Origin: Marmoricola sp. OAE513
Lineage (GTDB): Bacteria; Actinomycetota; Actinomycetes; Propionibacteriales; Nocardioidaceae
Direction of reading: 5' to 3'
Length of the DNA stretch: 64,000 bases
Assembly: GCF_040546585.1 (NCBI RefSeq)
Contig: NZ_JBEPOC010000001.1
Location: 3,826,915 to 3,890,914 of the forward strand
In this document: positions 9,753-18,231 of the stretch, one piece after another
How the letters are laid out: every line of letters starts with the position of its first letter
Position numbering within the stretch: the stretch's first letter is position 1
Notes under the pieces: model-generated
What the model saw: only the letters and a program-made list of their open reading frames with translations
Databases searched by the model: none
What the model was told of the DNA's origin: nothing
Position numbers and translations under genes: made by a program

Positions 9753-10325
9753 ATGACGACCGCTCCCGAGTCCGTCCTCCCGTCCGGGGGAACCGTGCGC
9801 CCGATCACCCGGTGGGGCGAAGCCGTGATGCACCGCCCGGCCCGTCCGGTGACGACCTTCGACCAGACGCTTGCCGACCTCGCGGCCGACATGGTGGCGA
9901 CGATGTACGCCGCCCAGGGCGTCGGGCTCGCCGCGTGCCAGATCGGCGTCGACCTCGCGATCTTCGTCTTCGACTGCCCCGACGAGGCGGGGGTCGAGCA
10001 CCAGGGGGTCGTGTGCAACCCCGTGCTGCACCTGCCCGAGGGCCGCGACCGCAGCCTCGACGACGGTGACGAGGGCTGCCTTTCCTTCCCCGGCGCCTTC
10101 GTGCCGTGCGCGCGACCGGACTTCGCGCGCGTCACGGGCCAGGACCTGCGCGGCGACCCGGTCGAGTACTCCGGGGACGGTCTGCTGGCCCGCTGCCTGC
10201 AGCACGAGACCGACCACACGAACGGCATGGTGTTCGGCGACCGCCTCTCGACGCGTCAGCGCAAGAAGCTCACCAAACAGATGGAGTCCGAGGCCCACGA
10301 GTTCCCGCCGGGCTGGCCTGCCTGA
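9753..10325 (+). CDS. def: Peptide deformylase
   Basis: 190 aa metalloenzyme that removes the N-formyl group from nascent proteins. All three motifs are present: GVGLAACQIG (residues 56-65), EGCLSFPG with metal-ligand Cys109, and QHETDH (150-155) supplying two His ligands and the catalytic Glu. Start ATG 9753 is supported by TAGGAT at 9740-9745, seven bases upstream (leaderless type). It is divergent from the acyl-CoA dehydrogenase pair and its TGA abuts the TCA stop of the convergent methyltransferase gene (TGATCA). Confidence 0.96.
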   Translation: MTTAPESVLPSGGTVRPITRWGEAVMHRPARPVTTFDQTLADLAADMVATMYAAQGVGLAACQIGVDLAIFVFDCPDEAGVEHQGVVCNPVLHLPEGRDRSLDDGDEGCLSFPGAFVPCARPDFARVTGQDLRGDPVEYSGDGLLARCLQHETDHTNGMVFGDRLSTRQRKKLTKQMESEAHEFPPGWPA

Positions 10326-11129
10326 TCAGCGTCGGGCGGCGACGTAGCAGGCGACCGCCGACGCCGCGGCGACGTTCAACGAGTCGATGCCGGCCGCCAT
10401 CGGGATGACGGCGCGCCTGTCGGCGGAGGACTCCCAGCGCTGCGAGAGGCCGTGGCCCTCGGACCCCAGGACGAGCGCGAGCCGGCCGACCCCGGCAACC
10501 GCTTGCTCGATCGGGACGGCGTCGGGCGCCAGGGTCAGGGCGACGGTGGTGAATCCGCGCGTCGAGAGGTCCACGAGACCGGAGTGCCAGTCGGGCAGCC
10601 GGGTCCACGGCGTCGAGAAGACCGCGCCCATCCCGACCTTGACCGAACGTCGGTAGAGCGGGTCGGCGCAGCGCGGCGCCAGCAGCACGGCGTCGAACCC
10701 GAGGGCCGCCCCCGAGCGGAAGACCGCCCCGACGTTGGTGTGGTCCACGAGGTCCTCGAGCACCAGGACGGACCGCGTCCCGTCGAGAACCTCGTCGACC
10801 GACGGCAACGGCTTGCGCGCGAACGACGCCAACGCGCCGCGGTGCACGTGGAAGCCGACGACCTGCTCGACGAGCTCCTCGGCGAGCACGTACACGGGGG
10901 CGTTCGACGCGCTCGTGACGTCGGCCAGCGTGTCCACCCAGCGCGGAGCCATCAGGTAGGACCGCGCGGCGAACCCGGCCGCGGCAGCGCGGCGTACGAC
11001 CTTCTCGCCCTCGGCGAGGAACAGGCCGTGCTCGACCTCGAGGCTGGCCCGGAGCTGGACGTCGCGCAGGTCGCGGTAGTCGGCCAGCCGGGGATCGGCC
11101 CGGTCGGTGATCTCGATCAGGTCAGGCAT
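10326..11129 (-). CDS. TrmH/SpoU-family RNA 2'-O-methyltransferase
   Basis: 267 aa. The N-terminal 100 residues form a substrate-binding domain (SpoU_sub_bind-like), followed by the knotted SPOUT methyltransferase domain with motif 1 HTNVGAVFRSGAALGFDAVLL split around residues 133-153, motif 2 LVLGSEGHGLS and motif 3 SLNVAAASAVACY. These enzymes use SAM to methylate ribose in tRNA or rRNA; the target nucleotide is unknown. The ATG lies 8 bases inside the 3' end of the siroheme synthase gene, so the two are probably co-transcribed although functionally unrelated. Confidence 0.9.
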   Translation of the reverse strand: MPDLIEITDRADPRLADYRDLRDVQLRASLEVEHGLFLAEGEKVVRRAAAAGFAARSYLMAPRWVDTLADVTSASNAPVYVLAEELVEQVVGFHVHRGALASFARKPLPSVDEVLDGTRSVLVLEDLVDHTNVGAVFRSGAALGFDAVLLAPRCADPLYRRSVKVGMGAVFSTPWTRLPDWHSGLVDLSTRGFTTVALTLAPDAVPIEQAVAGVGRLALVLGSEGHGLSQRWESSADRRAVIPMAAGIDSLNVAAASAVACYVAARR

Positions 11130-12348
11130 CGGGGTGGGCGACGCGGACCACGTCGCCGATCACGATGATCGCGGGCGCCTTCACGTCGTGGGTGACCAGG
11201 TCGTCGGCGAGCGTGCGCAGCCGGGAGACGACCGTGCGCTCGGTGGGCATGGTGCCGTCGCAGACCACGGCGACCGGGGTCTCGGGGTCGCGACCCAGCT
11301 CGATCAGCGTCGCGGCGATCGCCGGGGCGTTCTGCACGCCCATCATCACCACCACGGTGCCGGTCATCCGGGCCACACCGTCCCAGGCGACCAGCGACTC
11401 GGGGTGGCCCGGTGGCAGGTGACCGGAGATCACGGTGAACTCGTGGGTGACCCCGCGGTGGGTGACCGGGATGCCGGCGATTCCCGGCACGGCGATCGGA
11501 CTGCTGATGCCGGGGATGACGGTGACCGGGACGCCGGCGTCGCGGCACGCGAGGATCTCCTCGTAGCCGCGTCCGAACACGAAGTTGTCGCCGCCCTTGA
11601 ACCGGGCCACCCGTTTCCCGGCCAGGGCGGCCTCGACGATGATCCGGTTGATCTCCTCCTGCTGGGCCGAGCGTCCTCGCGGAAGCTTGGCGACGTCGAC
11701 CAGCTCGACGTCCGGGCTGAGGTCACCGAGGAGCTCGCGCGGGGCCAGACGGTCGGCGACGACGACGTCGGCCTCCATCAGCGCCTTCCGACCGGCCAGC
11801 GTCATCAGGCCGGGATCCCCCGGGCCACCGCCGATCAGCACGACGCCGGGCTCCCGCGGGACGTCGACGCCGTCCAGCGTCCCGTCCTGGAGGCCCTCCA
11901 TGATCCGGTCGCGCAGCGCTGCCGTCTGCCGGGAGTCGCGGTACTCGCGGCGATCACCGAGGACGGCGACGGTCACCTCGCCGTGCCGCCCGACGGCCGG
12001 CGTCCAGGCACTTCCCGCGAGGGCCTCGTCGGAGCGGACGCAGAAGGTGTGCAGGCTCTCGGCGACCTCGACCACCCGCTGGTTGGTGCCCGGGTCGTCG
12101 GTGGCCGCGATGACGTACCACGCGCCGTGGAGGTCGCCGTCCTCGAAGGGACGCTGCAGCAGCGTGATCTCACCACCCCCGTGCAGACCCTCGATGGCGG
12201 GCGTGACCTCGGGGGCGACGACGTGGACGTCCGCACCCGCGGCGATCAGACCGGGGACGCGACGCTGGGCGACGTGTCCCCCACCGACGACGACGACCTT
12301 GCGGCCCGCGAGCCTGAGTCCGGAGGGGTACGTCGGGTAGTCGCTCAC
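11122..12348 (-). CDS. cysG: Siroheme synthase: precorrin-2 dehydrogenase domain fused to uroporphyrinogen-III C-methyltransferase
   Basis: 408 aa two-domain protein. Residues 1-150 carry the NAD site VVVVGGGHVAQRRV of precorrin-2 dehydrogenase/sirohydrochlorin ferrochelatase (CysG-N/Met8). Residues 165-408 are the SAM-dependent uroporphyrinogen-III methyltransferase with GGGPGDPGL (173-181) and GGDNFVFGRG (252-261). Together they make siroheme, the cofactor of sulfite and nitrite reductases, from uroporphyrinogen III. The GTG start at 12348 has GGGAG ten bases upstream. No sulfite reductase gene is nearby. Confidence 0.93.
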   Translation of the reverse strand: MSDYPTYPSGLRLAGRKVVVVGGGHVAQRRVPGLIAAGADVHVVAPEVTPAIEGLHGGGEITLLQRPFEDGDLHGAWYVIAATDDPGTNQRVVEVAESLHTFCVRSDEALAGSAWTPAVGRHGEVTVAVLGDRREYRDSRQTAALRDRIMEGLQDGTLDGVDVPREPGVVLIGGGPGDPGLMTLAGRKALMEADVVVADRLAPRELLGDLSPDVELVDVAKLPRGRSAQQEEINRIIVEAALAGKRVARFKGGDNFVFGRGYEEILACRDAGVPVTVIPGISSPIAVPGIAGIPVTHRGVTHEFTVISGHLPPGHPESLVAWDGVARMTGTVVVMMGVQNAPAIAATLIELGRDPETPVAVVCDGTMPTERTVVSRLRTLADDLVTHDVKAPAIIVIGDVVRVAHPDA

Positions 12349-12416
12349 CGGGCCATTCTCCCGATCCGCCGCACGAGGTGCTGACGCGGGTTCACCCTGC
12401 GGACTAGTGTCGTGCC

Positions 12417-12944
12417 ATGAGCATCGAACGCCCGGTATCCCCCGATCCGTACCCCCTGCTCCCGGCCGTCGCCTCCTTCACCGTCACCAGCGACGACGTC
12501 ACCGACGGCCAGCCGCTCAAGGACGACCAGGTGGCCGCTGCCGGCAACACCTCTCCCCAGCTGTCGTGGAGCGGCGCCCCGGAAGGGACGCAGAGCTACA
12601 CGATCACCTGCTTCGACCCGGACGCGCCGACTCCGTCGGGGTTCTGGCACTGGGTCCTCGTCGACGTTCCCGCGGACGTCACCAGCCTGGACGTCGGGGC
12701 CGGAGCCGAGGGTGCCGACCTGCCCGGCAACGCGTTCATGTGCCGCAACGACGGCGGACCCAAGGCGTTCATGGGCGCTGCTCCGCCCGAGGGTGACCAG
12801 GTCCACCGCTACTACTTCGTCGTGCACGCCGTGAAGACCCCGGAGCTCGGGGTGGACTCGGACGCGTCAGCGGCCGTGGTCTCGTTCAACCTGGCGTTCA
12901 AGACCCTCGGCCGAGCGATCCTCCATGGCACCTACCAGCACTGA
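12417..12944 (+). CDS. YbhB/YbcL-type phosphatidylethanolamine-binding-like protein
   Basis: 175 aa. The PEBP-fold core motif [19 protein letters not shown] is present, followed by MCRNDGG and [10 protein letters not shown], as in bacterial Raf-kinase-inhibitor-like proteins. It lacks a signal peptide, so it is cytoplasmic. Function of bacterial members is mostly unknown; proposed roles are ligand binding or modulation of enzymes. TAGTGT at 12405-12410 is six bases before the ATG (leaderless type). Its last 20 bases overlap the start of the downstream hydrolase gene. Confidence 0.92.
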   Translation: MSIERPVSPDPYPLLPAVASFTVTSDDVTDGQPLKDDQVAAAGNTSPQLSWSGAPEGTQSYTITCFDPDAPTPSGFWHWVLVDVPADVTSLDVGAGAEGADLPGNAFMCRNDGGPKAFMGAAPPEGDQVHRYYFVVHAVKTPELGVDSDASAAVVSFNLAFKTLGRAILHGTYQH

Positions 12945-13875
12945 CATCCTCGGGGCGCCGTACCTCGCCCGAACCCTCGCGCTGCGGCCGGACGCCGAGG
13001 GCGAGGTCACCGCGACCCTGGTGCACCGTCCCGCCGACGGGCCGCCCACCGGTAAGGCCGTCCTGCACGTCCACGGGTTCGCCGACTACTTCTTCCAGAC
13101 CCCGGCTGCGGACTTCTGGTGCAACCGGGGGTACGACTTCTACGCCCTCGACCTGCGCAAGTACGGGCGGTCGCTGCTGCCCCACCAGACGCCGAACTAC
13201 GTCGACGACCTGAGCACGTACCACGAGGAGCTCGACCAGGCGTACGAGGCCATCAGCGCCAACTACCAGCACATCGTCCTCTCGGCGCACTCCACCGGCG
13301 GACTGACCGTGCCGCTGTGGGCGGCAGCGCGGAGGCTCGACATCGCCGGGATGGTGCTCAACGCACCTTGGCTCGACATGCAGGGCGACGCGGTCACCCG
13401 CAACGTCGCGATGCCGGTCATCAGACGGCTCGGGTCCCGCAGGCCGCAGTTGGAGATCCCGCGCAAGGTCAGCGGCTTCTACGCTCGGAGCATCCACGCG
13501 GCCCACGAGGGCGACTGGGACTTCAACCTGGAGTGGAAGCCGCTGCAGTCCTGGCCCGTGTACGCCGGCTGGATCCGGGCGATCCGTGAGGGGCAGATCG
13601 CGATCTCTCGCGGGATCGAGGTGCCGGCGCCGGTCCTGGTGCTGTCCTCGAGCCGCTCGGGTCACCCGAGCTCGATCCACCACCCCGACGTGCACAGCAC
13701 CGACATCGTCCTGGACGTCGAGCAGATCCGGCGGCGGGCGCCTCTCCTGGGCCGGCACGTGACGCTGGCGCAGATCGACGGTGCCGTCCACGACGTCACC
13801 CTGTCGCGCCCGGAGGTTCGGAAAGTCGTGTTCGACGAGGTGGCGGTGTTTCTCTCCGCGTACGTCGATGGCTAG
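12925..13875 (+). CDS. Alpha/beta-fold hydrolase (lysophospholipase-like)
   Basis: 316 aa. [11 protein letters not shown] contains the oxyanion-hole HG, SAHSTGG is the nucleophile elbow with catalytic Ser, and the C-terminal [13 protein letters not shown] offers the catalytic His; an Asp near VHSTDIVLD may complete the triad. The fold is closest to the serine aminopeptidase S33/monoacylglycerol-lipase-like Hydrolase_4 group. No signal peptide. The ATG at 12925 lies inside the end of the PEBP-like gene, implying co-translation. The substrate is not identifiable. Confidence 0.88.
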   Translation: MAPTSTDILGAPYLARTLALRPDAEGEVTATLVHRPADGPPTGKAVLHVHGFADYFFQTPAADFWCNRGYDFYALDLRKYGRSLLPHQTPNYVDDLSTYHEELDQAYEAISANYQHIVLSAHSTGGLTVPLWAAARRLDIAGMVLNAPWLDMQGDAVTRNVAMPVIRRLGSRRPQLEIPRKVSGFYARSIHAAHEGDWDFNLEWKPLQSWPVYAGWIRAIREGQIAISRGIEVPAPVLVLSSSRSGHPSSIHHPDVHSTDIVLDVEQIRRRAPLLGRHVTLAQIDGAVHDVTLSRPEVRKVVFDEVAVFLSAYVDG

Positions 13876-13884
13876 GTTCAAGGT

Positions 13885-14340
13885 ATGAACCCCGTCACTG
13901 GACTCTCCCTCGGCCGCATCGCCATCGGCGCCGGCGCCCTCGCCGCCCCCGAGCTCGCCAGCAAGCTGTTCAAGCTCGACACCGCGAACAACCCGCAGCT
14001 GCCGTACATGCTGCGGATGTTCGGCTCCCGCGAGATCGCCCTCGGCGCCGTCACGCTGGTGTCCAAGGGCGCTGCGCGGCGTCAGCTGGTGGCGCTCGGC
14101 ATCGCCGTCGACGGCGCCGACGCGTACGCCGGGTACGACGCGATGCAGACCGGAGCGGTCGACCAGAAGGTCGGTATCGGCCTGGTCGCGCCGGCCGTGT
14201 TCGCCGTCGGAGCCGGCTTCGTCGGACTCTTCGCGCGGACGCGGGCGGGCAAGACGGTCGTCGCCGTACAGCCCGCTCTCTCCAAGCGCCAGGCCCGGAA
14301 GGCCCTGAAGAAGGCCGCGAAGGCGCAGCGCTCGGACTAG
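13885..14340 (+). CDS. Small predicted membrane protein, conserved hypothetical
   Basis: 151 aa, function not recognised. Hydrophobic stretches at about residues 5-22, 50-68 and 90-115 suggest three or four membrane helices, in a pattern reminiscent of DUF4267-like proteins. The C-terminus is strongly basic (KRQARKALKKAAKAQR). ATG 13885 has TAGGTT at 13873-13878 exactly six bases upstream; this hexamer also contains the stop codon of the preceding hydrolase. Its TAG shares CTAG (14337-14340) with the stop of the convergent TSUP gene. Confidence 0.75.
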   Translation: MNPVTGLSLGRIAIGAGALAAPELASKLFKLDTANNPQLPYMLRMFGSREIALGAVTLVSKGAARRQLVALGIAVDGADAYAGYDAMQTGAVDQKVGIGLVAPAVFAVGAGFVGLFARTRAGKTVVAVQPALSKRQARKALKKAAKAQRSD

Positions 14341-15086
14341 AGCAGGAACGAGACCAGCGCGACCAGGCCGACGACCACGATCACTGCCCGGAGCACGTTC
14401 GGCGGCAGCTTCTGCCCGACCCGCGCACCGATCTGACCGCCGGTGGCCGCGCCGACGGCCAGCAGGGCGACGATCAACCAGTCCATGTGGCCGGAGAAGG
14501 TGAAGATCACCGCGGCCAGGCTGTTGGACGACGCGACGACGACGTTCTTGACGGCGTTCTGGCGCTGCAGCGACTCGTGCACGCCGGCACCGAAGATGCC
14601 GAGCACGATCACGCCCTGGGCGGCGCCGAAGTAGCCGCCGTACACACCGGCGCCGAGGACGGCGGGCGGCACCCAGGGCGCGTCCGGCGCGCTCCCGTCA
14701 GCGGCCGCCGCCGCCCGCGCCGAGATCCGCGGTCCGAGCACCACCAGCAGCAGACCGACCAGGATCAGCACCGGCACGATCGCCTTGAAGGCCGACGACG
14801 GCAGCACCAGCAGCAGGGTCGCGCCGATCGCGGACCCGACCAGCGTGGCCACGACCAGCCGCAGGATCCGCGTTCGCTGGCCGGTCAGGTGGGCCCGGTA
14901 GCCGATCGCGCCGGACACCGAACCCGGCACGAGCCCGAGCGTGTTCGACACGTTGGCGGTGACCGGCGGGACACCGAACGCGAGGAGGGTCGGGAACGTG
15001 ATCAGCGTTCCCGACCCCACCACGGTGTTGATCGTGCCCGCCGCGACCCCTGCCAGCAGGATCACGGCGCACTCGAGCAGGCTCAC
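14337..15086 (-). CDS. TSUP family (TauE/SafE) membrane transporter
   Basis: 249 aa, seven or eight hydrophobic segments. VAAGTINTVVGSGTLITFPTLL is split over residues 14-35 and shows the TauE/SafE pattern of a Gly-rich first helix; the repeat half near residue 150 (GGYFGAAQGV) is typical. The family exports sulfite or organosulfonates, or imports sulfur compounds; the substrate is unknown here. The GTG start overlaps the stop of the SPFH gene (GTGA at 15083-15086), placing it as the last gene of the NfeD-SPFH-TSUP operon. Confidence 0.88.
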   Translation of the reverse strand: MSLLECAVILLAGVAAGTINTVVGSGTLITFPTLLAFGVPPVTANVSNTLGLVPGSVSGAIGYRAHLTGQRTRILRLVVATLVGSAIGATLLLVLPSSAFKAIVPVLILVGLLLVVLGPRISARAAAAADGSAPDAPWVPPAVLGAGVYGGYFGAAQGVIVLGIFGAGVHESLQRQNAVKNVVVASSNSLAAVIFTFSGHMDWLIVALLAVGAATGGQIGARVGQKLPPNVLRAVIVVVGLVALVSFLL

Positions 15087-16195
15087 GGAGCCGGAGGCTG
15101 CGGCCCTGCGTCCGGATCGGTCCCGACCTCGGGGCCGGCCTCAGGAGCGGCCGACTCCTGGGCCTCCTTCAGCGCGGCCTCGACGCTCTCGTGCGCCCCC
15201 TGCAGGGCACCGCTGCCGCCCAGCTCCACGCGCTCGCTGGAACCCATGTCGACCCGGACCTTCGGGCCGGTGGACTGCTGCGGGATGCCGGCGATTTCGT
15301 GGATGGACGAACCGAGGCCCTCGAGCGCCTTGGTGAACTCCGAGGGGACGATCCAGAGCTTGTTGGCGTCGCCGTCCGCGATCTTCGGCATCATCTGCAG
15401 GTACTGGTAGGCCAGCAGCGACTGGTCCGGGTTCCCGTCGTGGATGGCCTGGAAGACCGTGAGGATGGCCTGCCCCTCACCCTGGGCCCGCAGGATCGCG
15501 GACTCGCGGTCGGCCTGGGCGCGCAGGATGAGCGCCTCGCGGTCACCCTCGGCGTTCAGGATCGCGGACTGCTTGTTTCCCTCGGCCGTGAGGATCGCGG
15601 ACTGCCGCTGACCCTCGGCGGTGAGGATGAGTGCGCGCTTGTCACGGTCGGCGCGCATCTGCTTCTCCATCGCGTCCTTGATGGACGGCGGCGGGTCGAT
15701 GCCCTTGATCTCGACGCGTCCGACGCGCACGCCCCAGCGACCAGTGGCCTCGTCGAGGACCCCGGAGAGACCCCGGTTGATGTCCTCGCGCGAGGTCAGC
15801 GTCTGCTCGAGGTCCATCCCACCGACGATGTTGCGCAGCGTCGTCATGGTGAGCTGCTCGATGGCGGAGATGTAGTTGGCGATCTCGTACGTCGCGGCGA
15901 CCGGGTCGGTGACCTGGAAGTAGATGACGGTGTCGATCGAGACGACCAGGTTGTCCTCGGTGATCACCGGCTGCGGCGGGAACGAGACCACCTGCTCGCG
16001 CATGTCGATGACGTAGCGGACCCGGTCGATGAACGGGGTGACCATGTTGAGGCCGGGCGAGAGGGTGGTGCGGTACTTGCCGAACCGCTCCACGATGCCG
16101 GCGCGTGCCTGCGGGATGATCCGGATCGTCTTCGCGAGCACGAGGATCGCGAAGAGGACCAGCACCGTGAAGAACACGAGCAGGAACGTCTCCAT
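15083..16195 (-). CDS. SPFH/band-7 membrane protein (QmcA-like)
   Basis: 370 aa. One N-terminal membrane helix (residues 3-21) is followed by the SPFH domain (about 25-180: IIPQARAGIVERFGKY, IDMREQVVSFPPQ). Residues 188-242 are five consecutive 11-residue repeats of the type SAILTAEGxxQ, a regular coiled coil, then LWIVPSEF and a Pro/Ala/Glu-rich tail from about 320. SPFH proteins form membrane microdomain scaffolds and often work with NfeD proteins, here encoded immediately upstream with stop and start directly abutting (16195/16196). Confidence 0.93.
   Translation of the reverse strand: METFLLVFFTVLVLFAILVLAKTIRIIPQARAGIVERFGKYRTTLSPGLNMVTPFIDRVRYVIDMREQVVSFPPQPVITEDNLVVSIDTVIYFQVTDPVAATYEIANYISAIEQLTMTTLRNIVGGMDLEQTLTSREDINRGLSGVLDEATGRWGVRVGRVEIKGIDPPPSIKDAMEKQMRADRDKRALILTAEGQRQSAILTAEGNKQSAILNAEGDREALILRAQADRESAILRAQGEGQAILTVFQAIHDGNPDQSLLAYQYLQMMPKIADGDANKLWIVPSEFTKALEGLGSSIHEIAGIPQQSTGPKVRVDMGSSERVELGGSGALQGAHESVEAALKEAQESAAPEAGPEVGTDPDAGPQPPAP
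15470..15634 (-). repeat. Five tandem 33-bp repeats inside the SPFH gene
   Basis: The units encode ALILTAEGQRQ, SAILTAEGNKQ, SAILNAEGDRE, ALILRAQADRE and SAILRAQGEGQ (residues 188-242). The DNA copies are clearly similar (repeated GAGGATCGCGGACTG on the plus strand). An 11-residue period gives three helical turns, so the array sets the length of the coiled coil and could expand or contract by recombination. Confidence 0.85.
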
Positions 16196-16657
16196 CTAAA
16201 CTCCTTCTGTCCGAGACCGGACGACGTACGCCGTCGCGCCCTTGATCGTGACGACCTCGACCGAGGTTCCCTCGGCGATCTGGTCGTCCTCGTCGAACGG
16301 CTGCGCCGTCCAGACGTCTCCCCCGATCTTGACCCGCCCGGGAGCGGTGTGGGTCAGCGCCTCGAGCACGAAGGCCCGCTTGCCGATCAGCGCCTCGGCC
16401 CCGACCGCCAGGGTCGGGCCAGCGTGCAGCCGGTGCACCATGCCCGGTCGCAGGAACACCAGCAGCGCGAGTGCGGCCGCGAGCGCGGCCAGGATCTGCA
16501 CGGCCACCGACCCGGTGACCAGGGCGACGACCATGCCGACGAGCGCGCCGCCGGCGAGCATGATGAGAATCAGGTCCATGCTCAGCAGCTCGAGCACTCC
16601 GAACGCCGTGGCGATGATCAACCAGGTCGCCCACATGTTGTCCCGGAACCAGTCCAT
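16196..16657 (-). CDS. NfeD family protein
   Basis: 153 aa. Two or three membrane helices (about residues 10-70) precede a C-terminal OB-fold (about 85-150: LIGKRAFVLEAL, GRVKIGGDVWTAQ). This is the short NfeD type without the ClpP-like protease domain. It is paired with the SPFH gene directly downstream, a conserved arrangement in bacteria; the two products are thought to act together in membrane organisation. Start ATG 16657; its TAG stop directly precedes the SPFH ATG. Confidence 0.9.
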   Translation of the reverse strand: MDWFRDNMWATWLIIATAFGVLELLSMDLILIMLAGGALVGMVVALVTGSVAVQILAALAAALALLVFLRPGMVHRLHAGPTLAVGAEALIGKRAFVLEALTHTAPGRVKIGGDVWTAQPFDEDDQIAEGTSVEVVTIKGATAYVVRSRTEGV

Positions 16658-16666
16658 GGCGAGACC

Positions 16667-17467
16667 CTAGCCGAGGCGACGCCCCGCGCGCCTGCGAGCG
16701 GCGTACCGGCCGTCCTCGACGTTGAGCTGGAGCGACATCCCGAAGGTCGTCGACAGGTTCTCCGCGGTCATCGTCTCCTCCAGCGGCCCTGCCGCGACGA
16801 CCGTGCCGGCGCGCAGCATCAGCACGTGGGTGAAGCCCGGTGGCACCTCCTCGACGTGGTGGGAGACCAGCACGATCGCGGGGGCGTGGGAGTCGGTGGC
16901 GAGCACGCTCATCGTGGAGACCAGGTCCTCGCGGCCACCGAGGTCCAGCCCGGCTGCGGGCTCGTCGAGGATGAGCAGCTCGGGGTCGGCCATCAGCGCC
17001 CGGGCGATCTGGACCCGCTTGCGCTCGCCCTCGCTCAACGTGCCGAAGGTGCGGTCCACGAGCTTCTGGGCGCCGACCTCGACGAGGAGGTCGTGCGCGC
17101 GCTGGTGGTCGAGGTTCTCGTACTGCTCGCGCCAGCGTCCGACGATCCCGTACGCCGCCGAGACGACCACGTCGCGGACGAGCTCGTCGCGCGGGATGCG
17201 CTCGGCGACGGCCGCGCTGGTGTAGCCGATCCGCGGGCGGAGCTCGAAGACGTCGACAGCGCCGAGCGTCTCACCGAGGATCGCCGCGCGTCCGGAGGTC
17301 GGGTGGAGGTGGGCCGAGCAGAGCTGGACCAGTGTCGTCTTGCCGGCACCGTTGGCACCGAGGATCACCCAGCGGTCGCCCTCGCCCACGGTCCAGTCGA
17401 CGGAGTCCAGCAGCGTGGACCGGCCCCTGCGCACGGTGACGCCGGCCAGCTCGAGAACGTTGTTCAT
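16667..17467 (-). CDS. ABC transporter ATP-binding protein
   Basis: 266 aa single nucleotide-binding domain: Walker A GANGAGKTT, signature LSEGERKRVQIARAL (Glu for Gly in LSGGE), Walker B LLILDEPAAGLD, and the switch His in LVSHHVEEVPPG. This resembles ModF/YlmA-type cytosolic ATPases such as those next to trehalose or iron uptake genes. No permease is adjacent, so it may be a stand-alone ATPase. Start ATG 17467 is chosen because the domain begins there; longer in-frame starts extend into the promoter of the divergent gene. Confidence 0.87.
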   Translation of the reverse strand: MNNVLELAGVTVRRGRSTLLDSVDWTVGEGDRWVILGANGAGKTTLVQLCSAHLHPTSGRAAILGETLGAVDVFELRPRIGYTSAAVAERIPRDELVRDVVVSAAYGIVGRWREQYENLDHQRAHDLLVEVGAQKLVDRTFGTLSEGERKRVQIARALMADPELLILDEPAAGLDLGGREDLVSTMSVLATDSHAPAIVLVSHHVEEVPPGFTHVLMLRAGTVVAAGPLEETMTAENLSTTFGMSLQLNVEDGRYAARRRAGRRLG

Positions 17468-17502
17468 GACGCGGTCCAACCTAGCCTGACTACCCTCTCC
17501 CC

Positions 17503-18231
17503 GTGCCTCTCCCACGCAGTGCCCTGTTCTCGCTGTGGTTCAACGCGCTCCTCGACGGCAGGACCGGGCCCGACGACTTCGCCGAGGCGGTCCGGGGTGA
17601 GGACCCCGCCCACCTGGTTCTGGGCTGGCCGGGGACACCGGTCCCCGTGCCCCTCGCCGACCTCCCGGCATCGGCCCGGGGGTACGGCTGCACCCGCGCG
17701 GCGCTGACCCTCCCGACAGCCGGCGACCCGCTGGGCCTGGCGGGTCCGCCAGCGTTCAACGCCGATGCCGTGGACCTGGGCGAGGCGGTCGTCCTCGACG
17801 GGCCCCGGCCGCTCGGGCTGCTGCCGGGAATCGACGCCCGTACCGTGCTCTGGACCGTGACGGAGGCGGTCTCCCCCCGGGTTCTCGACCCGTACGACGA
17901 GGGCCGGGTGCTGCGTCAGGTGCTGCTCGGCGCCACGGCCGAGCTGGTCCGCCTCGACGTCGCGAGCTGGCAGCCCGAGATCCCCGACCTGCTGCTCAAC
18001 CTCGCTCACCGTCCGGGGCTGGACCTCCCCCCGGGCACCCCGCCCGTCGCGGTCGAGGCACTCGAACGGGCGGATCTGTGTCTTGAGGTCGTGGCCCTCG
18101 CGAGAGCCGACGACGGCGGCGCGATCACGGCGCACGAGGCCGCGGCCCGGGCGCGCTGTCTCACGGATCTCGACGTTGCCGCCCGTCGCGCGGTGGTGGC
18201 GTTCTGCTCCGCTAGCCTCAGAGCGTCATGA
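17503..18231 (+). CDS. Conserved hypothetical protein upstream of serB
   Basis: 242 aa, no recognised domain. It is soluble, acidic and Leu/Ala/Pro-rich, with FSLWFNALLDGRTGPDD at the start and repeated DLP/LDPYDEG segments. GTG 17503 is preceded by TACCCT at 17491-17496 with a six-base gap (leaderless type). Its stop overlaps the serB ATG (ATGA at 18228-18231), so it is translationally coupled to phosphoserine phosphatase. Role unknown. Confidence 0.8.
   Translation: MPLPRSALFSLWFNALLDGRTGPDDFAEAVRGEDPAHLVLGWPGTPVPVPLADLPASARGYGCTRAALTLPTAGDPLGLAGPPAFNADAVDLGEAVVLDGPRPLGLLPGIDARTVLWTVTEAVSPRVLDPYDEGRVLRQVLLGATAELVRLDVASWQPEIPDLLLNLAHRPGLDLPPGTPPVAVEALERADLCLEVVALARADDGGAITAHEAAARARCLTDLDVAARRAVVAFCSASLRAS

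Noticed and set aside
15470..15634. Repeat array as CRISPR or satellite DNA
   Set aside because: The 33-bp units are in frame inside the SPFH gene and encode a coiled coil.
15191..17707. Open frame of 838 codons on the plus strand across SPFH, NfeD and the ABC ATPase
   Set aside because: Shadow of three recognised genes in the opposite direction.
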